DNA of 34,396 nt from Pseudanabaena sp. FACHB-2040 (GTDB taxonomy: Bacteria > Cyanobacteriota > Cyanobacteriia > Phormidesmidales > Phormidesmidaceae), in NCBI RefSeq assembly GCF_014696715.1, contig NZ_JACJQO010000038.1:1-34396 (forward strand). The letters run 5' to 3'. Below the pieces are notes generated by a model. The model saw only the letters and a program-made list of their open reading frames with translations, was not told the DNA's origin and ran no database searches. The position numbers and the translations under genes are program-made. Every line of letters starts with the position of its first letter. The stretch's first letter is position 1. Positions 1-8,700 of this stretch are shown here, piece by piece.

Positions 1-273
1 CCGCTTTATCAGAAGTCGTTATAGTCCTGCTCCTGCAGGAAATCGAGCGGAAGCAGCACTTACTACAGAACCATGGTTTTCAAGTGCATATCTCTAGGTG
101 CAAGATCTGAGTATACCTATTCGTACGCTAACTGCTGACACTCTCTACAGGGTCTGTCTAGACAAACCCTTCCTGCTTGAGAACTATCCGAACCTTCAAC
201 CCTATGAAACTGATCCAATTCCTTTGATTTGGAAAAGGCTCTCTCCCAAGCAAGAGGGCAGACAGGCACAGCG

Positions 274-1365
274 CTAGAACTTGCTAAGCCAGACTTCCAA
301 TGCTGTGTGAACCATAACCTCAAGCTGATTGGACATTTCTGGCTTACGAGCAAGCTTCTTGTATACCTCAAAGGTCATAGCAAGACCTGATTTGTAATGG
401 GAATTTCTCAGGGCTCCACTACGAGTTGTAATGTATTGCTCCTTCCATCCAGGGAAGGTGTCGTACTGCTCCTGAAAAAACTTGCCCTTGGGCAGAACTT
501 TGTTTAGCGGCGGCAGCTTGCCTTCTCTCCACTCATCAACGGTAATAGTTCGTCCAATAGCGCTCGGGACATGAGCCAAATCGCTCGCCGTTACCCAGGC
601 AGTCCACATCCGCATGCGAGCTATTATTTCTTGCCCCCCATGGAGCCTGACGCGGTGGGGCAACCAGAGGAAGAGAGCTATTCCTTTCCATTGGCTGTCG
701 TAGCCCAGTTCAGCACAGAGATGAGAGGTGCTTTTACCGTAGGAAATACTACCGCTGCCTGTCAGCTCCTGCATGCGCCTATCGAAGGTGAGCAGCTTTT
801 CTCTCAGAGCCATGACTCCTGCTCGATCGGTTTCTGAACACTTGGCAAGCATCGTCAGCAGCGACTTAGGCGGAGAAGGCAGATTACGCTCGCTTTGAGT
901 AAGTTGATAGGGAACAGTTGCGTTCCAATTCTCACCGGTTACCAAGTGGTGCAGCTTGAAGGTAAAGCCTGCACCCCACTCGGTGATGTGGAACCTGAGA
1001 AGTTCGATGGTGAGGCGGCTGTATTTGAGGTCAGTATGGTTGTCCTTGTGGAAGGAGGGAGCGATCGCAAGCAAGCGAATCGGCTGAGCATAGTCTGCTA
1101 TCTCCTGAAACGGCTTCTTTTCAAGGACAGCATCAAAGTAGCGAGTTAGCTGCTGAACAACGTAGCGGTCCTCGCAGTTCTTCAGCCCAATGATCGGGAG
1201 CTGACCCGTTTTGGAGACCGCGATCAGGTCACATACCTGGCTATCAATGTAGTACTGCTGCCCAACGACTTTGAGCCCGAGTATCTGAGACAGGTTGCTC
1301 CGAAAGAAGTCCTCCAAGAGGGCTTCACTCTCAAACTTCCACCCCACAGCTATTCTTCTCAGCAT
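274..1365 (-). CDS. NucS/DUF91-like PD-(D/E)XK nuclease homologue with altered catalytic Glu
   Basis: A 363-residue protein. Residues about 44-80 follow the NucS C-terminal/DUF91 nuclease pattern: an Asp (D46, in VCDLIAV), a beta strand where the family has E-x-K, and a QQLTRY motif (Q71 to Y76) like the QxxxY of RecB-type nucleases. Here the E-x-K reads G60-L61-K62 (IIGLKN). The neighbouring paralogue at 1460-2440 has ELK in the same place, so a GAG-to-GGG change seems to have removed the catalytic Glu. The ATG start is supported by a strong AAGGAGG five bases upstream. The remaining ~280 residues have no motif I recognise but align end to end with the paralogue. I infer a DNA-binding or former nuclease protein, probably not catalytic. 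Other PD-(D/E)XK families remain possible. Confidence 0.62.
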   Translation of the reverse strand: MLRRIAVGWKFESEALLEDFFRSNLSQILGLKVVGQQYYIDSQVCDLIAVSKTGQLPIIGLKNCEDRYVVQQLTRYFDAVLEKKPFQEIADYAQPIRLLAIAPSFHKDNHTDLKYSRLTIELLRFHITEWGAGFTFKLHHLVTGENWNATVPYQLTQSERNLPSPPKSLLTMLAKCSETDRAGVMALREKLLTFDRRMQELTGSGSISYGKSTSHLCAELGYDSQWKGIALFLWLPHRVRLHGGQEIIARMRMWTAWVTASDLAHVPSAIGRTITVDEWREGKLPPLNKVLPKGKFFQEQYDTFPGWKEQYITTRSGALRNSHYKSGLAMTFEVYKKLARKPEMSNQLEVMVHTALEVWLSKF

Positions 1366-1370
1366 GCGAG

Positions 1371-1377
1371 CCTCCTT
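1371..1377 (-). promoter_or_regulatory. Strong Shine-Dalgarno for the NucS-like gene
   Basis: AAGGAGG on the minus strand, five bases before the ATG at 1365. It fixes the start of the nuclease-like gene and is one of the few textbook Shine-Dalgarno sites in the window. Confidence 0.75.
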
Positions 1378-1459
1378 TCTCTAGAAGTTCCCATTAGATC
1401 CGAAGCAGCGAAGTTAAGAAATGCCAACCGGCTCAGAAAAATTTGCTTACGTAAAATTC

Positions 1460-2440
1460 CTAGAGCTTATTCAGCCATTTACGCAGTGCAACTTCGACGA
1501 GCCCGTTCAGAGACTCTGGTACGTCGTAATTCTCTAATGAAACCCTCTTATAGCCTCTAAACTGAACAGGAGTCATCGAGCTAGAGCCTAAGCTATGAAT
1601 CAAGTTCTGCCGTGGCCATTTGCTTTTGGGCAGAGCATTCCATTCCTCCTCAAGCCGCATTTTCCCCAGCCCTTCGGGAATGTGGCCTACATGGGTAGGG
1701 ACCCCATTGCTAAGCCACAAGCGTAGTCGGCCTATTCGGTCAGCCTGTCGGATGCTTGGGACTGGCAACCAGAGAAAGAGAATGGGTTTCTGACAGCTGC
1801 GATCAAAACAGATTTCGGCACAAAGCTTCGTTTTGCCCGTACCGTACTGAATCATTTTTGGACTTATAAACTCCTGCATCCGAAGGTGAAAGCTCAGAAT
1901 TTGCTGCCTTGCGGTGAGGAGCGCCTACTGTTCTGCTGCCGAGCAGGTACCCAGCCACGTCAACAGATTTGCTGGCACGTCAGTTACAGCTTCTGGTGGG
2001 CCTACCAGATCGACTTCTTGGTAGGGGATGGGTGTACGCACTGATGGGTAGGTCACATCTTCAAAAGAGAATTCAAGGTAGAACTGATCCTCCTTGAGCA
2101 CCCTAAGTTTGACGAATTCGAAAGACAGCCGACTGAAGTCCCGCTCAATGTGGTTGTGCCGGTGGAAGGTCGGCGCGAGCGCTATCAGTCGAACCGGCTT
2201 TTGGTAGTTAATGACATCTGCGAAGGGTCGTCCTTCGAGCAGGTTGGCATGATACCGAGTGAGCTGCTGAATAATGTAGCGATCTTCAGCGTTCTTAAGC
2301 TCCAAGATGGCAAGTTCATTGTCAGGCGTTAGGGCCAGGATGTCACAAATCTCGCCCATAACAGCATATCGCCGTTCCAACGGCTTAAGTAGAACTCCCA
2401 GCCTTGGGAGGTTTGCCGTAAAGAGGCAATACCGAATTCC
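1460..2440 (-). pseudogene. Nuclease-like paralogue broken by an in-frame TAG and lacking a 5' end
   Basis: This is a paralogue of the gene at 274-1365, about 95 bp away in the same orientation. The reading frame is continuous except for one TAG at 1925-1927. Translated through, CSAAEQ-stop-ALLTAR aligns column for column with CSETDRAGVMALR of the intact copy, so a single nonsense mutation splits it. The N-terminal half keeps the Asp (EICDILAL) and an intact ELK plus QQLTRY, so this copy retains the presumed catalytic residues. Homology continues upstream of the TTG at 2380 (FTANLP matches FRSNLS of the paralogue) with no ATG before a TAA at about 2471-2473, so the 5' end is also eroded. The two halves could be made as separate proteins, but I see no good ribosome site for the second. 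Confidence 0.72.
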
Positions 2441-2661
2441 ATTTGGTACTCTGGAGATGTGTCTACTAGCTTACTACTTCTCTCGTTTCTCTATCATCCA
2501 CTTAGTTATTTCATGGCAGGAACAAAATTGAAGTTATTCCTTTCTAGAGTTCGGTTACGCTTGTATTACGCCTGCCCAGTATACAAATGAGCGTTAGAAC
2601 GTGATAGCGCATACCAACTTGAAAATTAATTGAAGTAACGCATTTTTGGAGAATAGACAGC

Positions 2662-3144
2662 ATGGCAGACCAACACCCTTTGCTTCTACGAGCCGAACAA
2701 ATTGCGGCAAAACTAAACAGCTTCTCTCATCCCTGGAATCCGAACTCTGAATTAACAGGAGCTCAACTAGGAAAGACAGTTGGGCTTCAGCGGACAGGAG
2801 TCAATTTTATCAGAGTTCCTCCCGGCAAAGAATCGTTTATCTATCATTCTCATCATCGTGAAGAAGAATGGATTTATATCCTATCGGGTCATGGTGTTGC
2901 AGAAATTGATGAAGCAGAATTTGAAGTCAACCCAGGAGATTTCATGGGATTTCCTACCCCCTCGGTTGCTCATCATCTCAAAAATACAGGAGATGAGGAT
3001 CTTGTGTATCTGGCTGGAGGAGAAAATTTAGATATCGAAATTGCCGAGTTTCCACGTTTGAAAAAGCGTATGATTCGGCGTGAAGAAGCGATCGACATCT
3101 ATGATTTTTCCGATTCTAAACCCTTTGAGCCCTTGGAAACATGA
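2662..3144 (+). CDS. Small single-domain cupin protein
   Basis: A 160-residue protein with one cupin_2-type beta barrel at about residues 45-120. Cupin motif 1 is visible as H62-S-H64 followed by E68, and motif 2 as the VNPGDFMGFP stretch with H104/H105 and N108. These are the usual metal-binding His/Glu/His set, so it probably binds a divalent metal. Substrate and reaction cannot be read from the sequence. A GGAG lies about ten bases before the ATG. It stands alone, between the decayed nuclease copy and a decayed pentapeptide gene, with divergent sequence upstream, so I expect its own promoter in 2530-2650. Its GC content is lower than that of the FG-GAP and YgiC regions. Confidence 0.75.
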   Translation: MADQHPLLLRAEQIAAKLNSFSHPWNPNSELTGAQLGKTVGLQRTGVNFIRVPPGKESFIYHSHHREEEWIYILSGHGVAEIDEAEFEVNPGDFMGFPTPSVAHHLKNTGDEDLVYLAGGENLDIEIAEFPRLKKRMIRREEAIDIYDFSDSKPFEPLET

Positions 3145-3203
3145 CAATTGGTTTAGCAAAATATTAGCTAGTTACCCTGGTTAACTGACAAAACTAGAAA
3201 ACT

Positions 3204-3510
3204 GGAAGCGGAGCCGATCTCACAGATGCTGACTTCACGGGAGCTAGGCTCAAGAGCACCGACTTCAGGCAAGCATTGCTCATCCGTACTCGCTGGAAAG
3301 GTGCTCAGAAGCTAGGCTAGGTACAGCCTAGGGAAACTTCAACACCTCTAAAATCCGACAGCTCCTGCTGATGGGGAACGATAATGGGCAAGCTTTTGAC
3401 TACCTACTGAACTTACGGGGCATCAATTCTTAGGCCAAGCTGGTACAGACTCAGCTCGAGCAGGCCAACTTAGCGGACACTACGTTATACGGAATCCGAA
3501 ACAAATACTC
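3204..3510 (+). pseudogene. Decayed pentapeptide-repeat protein gene
   Basis: Translation of this strip gives two blocks with the A(D/N)LxX pentapeptide pattern: ADLTDADFTGARLKSTDF at about 3213-3270, and AKLVQTQLEQANLADTTL at about 3434-3487. Between them lies a segment typical of cyanobacterial pentapeptide proteins (KIRQLLLMGNDNGQAFDYLL, then NLRGIN). The blocks lie in different frames and are cut by stops at 3318-3320, 3329-3331 and 3431-3433, so at least one frameshift and one nonsense change are present. The 3' end runs into the IS630 remnant. No start codon is convincing. Pentapeptide proteins form right-handed beta-helices; the function of this one is unknown. Confidence 0.6.
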
Positions 3511-3519
3511 CCTTTATTT

Positions 3520-4219
3520 TCAAGCTGCAACCCACCAGTGAAAATGGGTACGTCCTTGGACTGCTTCAGTCATGCTGGTTAAGGTGATGCAGCGCTGTGC
3601 CAGCACCTCCTCTAGCGGGTCTAGGGTATCAAAAGAGCGATTGACAATCGGCTCATCCACCAGTTCCCACAACCGCTCAGCAGGCTGCAGCTCTGGGGAA
3701 TAGGGCGGTAAAAACACTAGCTCAATGCCCTCTGGCACAGAGAGCTGCTGTGAATGATGCCACCCGGCATTATCGAGCACTAATGCAATGCGATGGGTCG
3801 CACTTGCACCGACCGCCCTTGCAAATTGAGCTAGCGCCAGATTGAACCAAGCTACATTGACCTTGGGCAGAAGCAACCACTCGGTGCGACCACTGACGGG
3901 GTGGACAAAGCCGTAGACGTAGAGCCATTGATAGCGGTGATTGACCCTTGCTAGGGGCCGTTCTCCAATCGGTGCCCACACTTTGCGCACGATCGCTTTA
4001 AGACCAACTCGGTGCTCATCAAAGGCCCACACTTCGACATCACTCTCTTGATGCGACTGCCGTTGCCACTCAATCTGATGCGCTAAGCCCTGCTTGAACG
4101 CGCTTTGGGCTTGAGCATCGGCTTTAGTGTGCCGCGGACGAGGGCGTTGGGGGGGAAAATCTGCACCGCTTGAGGTAATCCCAGCCTCGTTGAGCATGTA
4201 CAGAGGGCAATCCGGTTGT
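3520..4219 (-). pseudogene. IS630-family DDE transposase, 5'-truncated
   Basis: The open part (3520-4197) encodes 225 residues of the catalytic half of an IS630/DDE_3 transposase. The acidic triad is present: D60 in WAFDEHRVG, D142 in VLDNAGWHH and E174 in PPYSPELQPAERLWE. Family members carry an extra N-terminal helix-turn-helix region of roughly 100-130 residues, which is absent. The frame stays open upstream only to the IS1 end at 4220, so the IS1 insertion or an accompanying deletion removed the 5' part. I did not find the missing half on the far side of IS1. The catalytic domain looks undamaged, but without the DNA-binding domain it should be inactive. Confidence 0.75.
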
Positions 4220-4283
4220 GGTAGAACTCCAGAGGTAATGATCGATTTGTTAGGGTAGGAAGGAAGCTATCTACCGGAGAGCA

Positions 4284-4583
4284 ATGCCAACCTGCTCAAA
4301 ATGCAGCTCATCCCGCACGGTTAAGAATGGACGTATCCATACGGGTAAACAACGATTTCTGTGCCGTAACTGCGGCTATCAGTTCGTCGAGCACCCTACC
4401 GATAAGCGAATTGACCAAGCTACTCGGGACTTGGTTGAGCGTCTTCTGCTAGAGCGCCTTTCAATGGCTGGAATTGCCCGAGCAGCATAGGTTTCGGAGC
4501 AATGGCTTCAAGATTACGTTCACCTCAAAGCAGCCCAAACGCCGAAGCAGGCTCAAGTGCAGCCGAAAAAAAGGGGCCTCTAA
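4284..4583 (+). pseudogene. insA: IS1 InsA with in-frame TAG
   Basis: The N-terminal zinc-ribbon and helix-turn-helix protein of IS1. Paired CxxC motifs (CSKCSSS and CRNCGYQF) are followed by the DNA-binding helices. The frame is cut by TAG at 4488-4490, where copy 2 has CAG (Gln); after that it continues in frame to TAA at 4581-4583. A single C-to-T change therefore truncates InsA to 68 residues and also prevents formation of the InsAB' fusion that arises by -1 frameshifting on the A7 run. Copy 2 at 27658 supplies the intact version. Stop readthrough is possible but not indicated. Confidence 0.75.
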
Positions 4584-4993
4584 GCGTGCAGTGTGATGAG
4601 TTGTGGTCATTTGTTGATCGCAAGAGCAATAAGCAGTGGGTTTGGCTAGCCATGGACGCTCAAACCAGAGAAATTATTGGGGCACATGTGGGAGACCGCA
4701 GCCGGAGAAGTGCTCAAAGGTTGTGGGACTCTTTGCCCAAGGTTTACCGGCAGTGCGCTGTTATCTACACTGATGACTGGGAGGCTTATCGAGGTGTGTT
4801 GCCCCAGAAGCGGCATCAAGTGGTGAGCAAAGACAGTGGCAAAACGAGCTATATAGAGCGGTTCAACAACACCTTGAGACAACGAGTCTCACGCTTTGTC
4901 AGGCGTAGCCTTGCGTTTTCGAAGTGCTCGCGCAACCACATCGGCTTGCTGTGGAATTTCATCCATCACTACAACGCATCATTACCTATCTAG
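4502..4993 (+). CDS. insB: IS1 InsB transposase catalytic part, copy 1
   Basis: The catalytic region of the IS1 transposase, normally made as the C-terminal part of InsAB' by -1 slippage on A7 (4566-4572). True InsB coding therefore begins near GPLSVQCDELWSF rather than at the nominal ATG at 4502. Conserved acidic residues are visible in DELWSFVDRK, in YTDDW and in SYIERFNN, matching the D...D...E arrangement of the IS1 family. The stop lies inside the right inverted repeat. The catalytic residues are complete here, in contrast to copy 2, but the partner insA frame has a stop codon, so this copy should not make a functional fusion by itself. Confidence 0.78.
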   Translation: MASRLRSPQSSPNAEAGSSAAEKKGPLSVQCDELWSFVDRKSNKQWVWLAMDAQTREIIGAHVGDRSRRSAQRLWDSLPKVYRQCAVIYTDDWEAYRGVLPQKRHQVVSKDSGKTSYIERFNNTLRQRVSRFVRRSLAFSKCSRNHIGLLWNFIHHYNASLPI

Positions 4994-5000
4994 TACTACC

Positions 5001-5509
5001 CGATCTCGGTTGCCCTGGTTCAAGTCGTTCTGCGCTTTTCTGGTGGTGTGGTGTGGCATAAACCTCCGACTGACCCGACCCCAAACCCTAGGATGGCGGC
5101 CATTTCTCAGCTCATCGTGATGTAATGCTTTCCGTGCTTTAGCCACCCCTCCCCGATGTCGCCCAGCAGTTGGCTTCACCAAATGCCTCTCCCAGAGCAG
5201 CGACCGATGTAGAGGCTTTAAACCACTCAGGCTGCCCTGCTATTGTTCGGCTATGGCCTGCTCTGTTATGGCTAGGAGGCGCTGCTGTTGTTGAACCATC
5301 TGGGCTAGCAGCACAGGACTGATGTTGAGATCTCTAACTGTTCCCTCAAAGCTGGGTCAGTTCAGCAGGCATTGGCCCAGGCAAAAGCCCTAGTCGATAC
5401 CTGGAACGATGCTCTAAACAAGTGTGTGGCCACCGAGCCCGACGAGTAGACACCCCCTAGCTTCACCTTTCAACATGACGGGTTTTGCTTTGGGTCACTG
5501 AGTCGCGAC
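5001..5509. other. Gene-poor stretch with one possible coding scrap
   Basis: No convincing gene. Translation of 5309-5449 (+) gives a 46-residue tail with protein-like composition (SVQQALAQAKALVDTWNDAL, then NKCVATEPDE and a stop) but a TAG immediately precedes it and there is no start. It may be the 3' end of a lost gene. The rest of the stretch shows no family I recognise on either strand. Confidence 0.35.
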
Positions 5510-5559
5510 TTTCTTAGGTAACAGTTTTGTGCTGTTGTACCCTTCTGTTACCTAAGAAA
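5510..5559. repeat. 15-bp perfect inverted repeat with 20-nt spacer
   Basis: TTTCTTAGGTAACAG at 5510-5524 is exactly complementary to CTGTTACCTAAGAAA at 5545-5559. There is no T-run on either side, so it is not a standard intrinsic terminator. It could be a protein-binding palindrome, the paired ends of a degenerate small element, or a bidirectional stop structure between the IS1 region and the FG-GAP gene. A separate 10-bp palindrome (AGTCGCGACT) ends at 5510. Confidence 0.7.
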
Positions 5560-5728
5560 AGCTTGCTCTGCCGCAAAAATGTGGCGTAGAGAGAGCGATC
5601 TGCTGAGCTCTTGCCAATTCAAATGGCTGAGCTCGCAAACTGGCAATCCAATTGGCCACCTGGACCGAATTATCTCTAGGGATACCTGAAGCAGTCCCAC
5701 CTACCAGTAGGCGAAGGACTCTAAGCCA

Positions 5729-5752
5729 GCAGGGAGGATCTCCCCTCCCTGC
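5729..5752 (-). terminator. Hairpin downstream of the FG-GAP gene, terminator-like
   Basis: GCAGGGAGG and CCTCCCTGC form a perfect 9-bp GC-rich stem with a 6-nt loop, 44 bases after the stop of the FG-GAP gene read on the minus strand. No T-tract follows, so intrinsic termination is only a possibility; an mRNA 3'-end stabiliser is equally consistent. Confidence 0.45.
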
Positions 5753-5796
5753 ACGCACTACAAATACACTATCTAGCACTACCCCTCTCTTTACAG

Positions 5797-8700
5797 CTAA
5801 CCAGCCCGGCCTTCTGCTCGGCCCAAGCGGAAGAAGTGTTCCATTCCACTTGAGAAGAGGCCATTATCTACTGCCACCGCTACATCAGAGTTGGCGCTTA
5901 AATAAGCGCCCTCATTAAATAGGGAGCTGGAAATGCGGCCTTCCTTCTGTCCAAAGCTGACGTAGTGCTGGTAGCCTGAAATGAAGCTATCAGCAGCAAC
6001 TGCGCTTGCAACATCCGGGTTTAGTCTCAAATAAAGTGCCTCTTCGTACAGCAGGCCAGCTGACTTACCCTCTTGAGCTCCCCATTCCAAGTAGTGTTCG
6101 AATCCGCTCGTAAAGGCTTTACTGTTAACCGCAGCCTGAACATCTGGATTATTTCTCAGATAGTCTCTTGGGTTGAACAGCTCACTGGCAATTCGGTTCT
6201 CTACATGACCGAACTGAAGATAGTGCATTAGCCCGCTGCTGAAAGTGCCGTTATTGACAGCAGCTTTGATGTCAGGATTGTTTTGTAAGTAGAAAGCTTC
6301 GTTGTAGTAGTTGCTAGGGCTGCGGCCTTCTTTTACTCCATAAAGTAGAAAGTGCTCGAAGCCATAGGCAAAAGTTCCTTGAGCTACGGCTTTGGCAATA
6401 TCAGGATTTGTGCTCAAGTAGTACGTCTCATCAAAGAAAGCTGACATCTTGAGGCCCCCGATTTCGAGAGTCAGGGGCAGGAGGGACCGTCCTTCAGAAG
6501 CTCCATGCTGGCTGTAATGTTGGAAGCCACTAGAAATTACTCCATTATTAACAGCAGCTTTAATATCAGGATTGGCGAGTAGGTAAAGCTCTTCATCAAA
6601 ATCTGGGGGAAGCTCCTCATCGAGAGCCTGGAACTGTACATACTGCTCAAAAGTAAAGACCGGAGAGCGAGGATGTATATTGGTGGCCGTAGGAACTTCG
6701 AAATTGGCAACCCTATATGTTTCACTAGTAGTTGGTTCTTCAGGAAAAAGGACATTCCCAGCTAAATCAGTAATGTCTTGATTATTTGCTAAGTTAAGAC
6801 CGACGGTGCCATTAAGGCTCGCGAGATTGCCACTAAAAACAGTGATGTCATAAGCTGCAGGATTAACCTGAGTAACGTTAGTGATAGTAGCCGTCGTTCC
6901 AGTCACAGCGAAGTCTTCAATACTGACATCCTGAACGTTCCTGTTGAAGAGAGCACGAAAAATCAAGCTGTCAGCAGCAGTAGTTTGGCCAATAGGAGTT
7001 TGCCGAGTGATGCTGGTTAAAGCTGGAGAAGTATCGTTGTCCTTCAAGTTGAGAATGAGGGAATTTGTACCAATTGTGTATACCCCGTTCTCGGTAACTG
7101 AGAGCGTAAGTGTTTCATTACCTTCTACAAGACCGTCATCAGTAGTACTGATAGTAACTCTGACTCTGTCTTGGCCATCTGGAATCTTTACTCTAAGGTG
7201 ATTTCCGTTAAGTGTTCCTGTGTCAAAGTGGTAATCGTTAGGGCTGACTGTACCGTCTATAGTGATAAGGACATCTAAGTCACCCAAACTACCATTGCTA
7301 CGGAGTACAAAAAAGCTAGCACTGCCACCTTCAACAACAGTATCTAATGATCCAAATACTACGTAACTTGTACCAGCTGCACCTTTGCCATCAGGAGTGG
7401 CAAGCGCTACACCAACGATGAAGTCAGCTATGCCATCGCCGTTGATATCACCTGCACCGCTAACGGACATTTGTGAAGAATCAGAACTGTTAATGCCATT
7501 AATGAAAAAGCCATCACTGCCATTGAGCACAGACAAATCGATATAGCTCTTAAAGCCATTCTGACTACCAAAGACAACATAAGCCTGCCCAGCAGTACTG
7601 GGGGTATTACGTCCAACCCCTGGTGCACGAATTATGATGTCATCGATACCATCATTGTTGACATCACCCACAGCACTTATTGCGCGACCCGACTGAGCAA
7701 AACTACTTGTCCCGCCGATAACAAAACCATTTTTGCCGTTTAAGCTGGAAAGCTTGAAGGAATTGCTAAAGCCACTTCGGCTACCAAAAACAACGTAGCT
7801 CGTTCCGGCATCACTTCGACCATTTAGATCTGCGTTGGGTGCACTAATGATGAGATCATCAATACCGTCACCGTTGATATCACCTGCACTACTGACTGAG
7901 CTGCCTAAGCTGTCGTAACTTGAAGTAGCACGCTCAATAAAAAAGCCATTATTGCCGTCGAGAGTAGAAAGGTTGAAGCTACTTCCAAACGAACTCTTCG
8001 ACCCAAACACCACATACCCTGCACCCTTAAGGAAGATGCTACTACCATCGACACCTGGAGCACCAATGATTAGGTCACTGATACCATCGCCGTTGATATC
8101 ACCCGCACTACTGACTGCAGAACCAAAAAGATCTCCCAAAGTAGTTCCATTAATAGCAAACCCATTAGTGCCATCTAGTGTGGCAAGGTTTAGAGAACTA
8201 CCAAGCCCCCCCTTACGGCCAAAGATAATATAGCTTGCTCCCGTGCCGCTATTTGCTTGGCTTGCACCAACGATGAAATCATCAAGGCCATCCCCATTGA
8301 TGTCACCTGCTTTGTTAGCTGAGATTCTAAAGCGACTTGAGCCGTCTCCACCATTAATCAAAAACCCATTTGTACCATCTAGAGAGTTAAGATTGAGCTG
8401 ACTGCTAAAGTCTTTGTCGGACCCAAATACAACATACCCTCGACCAATGTGACGCCTACTACCATTATCAAAGTTAGATTGTTCATTAATGAAGATGTCG
8501 GCAAAACCATCCCCATTGATATCGCCGATTCCGATTGCAACCGATCCCGAGTACCCTGATCCTTTAGTACCATTAATAATAAAGCCATTACTGCCATTTA
8601 ATGATGAAGGATTAAAGGAACTGCCAAATCCTTCATCTGAGCCGAACACGACATAGCTTTGACCAGACCGATAGATATTACTAGGGCTAGCATTTGGGGC

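Larger units (their letters stand above)
4220..5000 (+). mobile_element. IS1-family insertion sequence, copy 1 (781 bp)
   Basis: The ends were set by comparison with copy 2 at 27594-28374: similarity starts at GGTAGAACTC and ends at GTACTACC in both, giving 781 bp each. The terminal inverted repeats are GGTAGAACTCCAGAGGTAAT on the left and, read inward, GGTAGTACTAGATAGGTAAT on the right, so they are imperfect over about 24 bp. It carries overlapping insA and insB frames joined by an A7 run (4566-4572). No clear 8-9 bp target duplication flanks it (left CCGGTTGT, right CGATCTCG). It abuts the truncated IS630 gene. insA has a nonsense mutation. Confidence 0.82.

Noticed and set aside
4982-5182. 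A 66-codon minus-strand frame at the right end of IS1 copy 1 as the missing IS630 N terminus
   Set aside because: It shows no helix-turn-helix pattern and does not line up with the truncated transposase.
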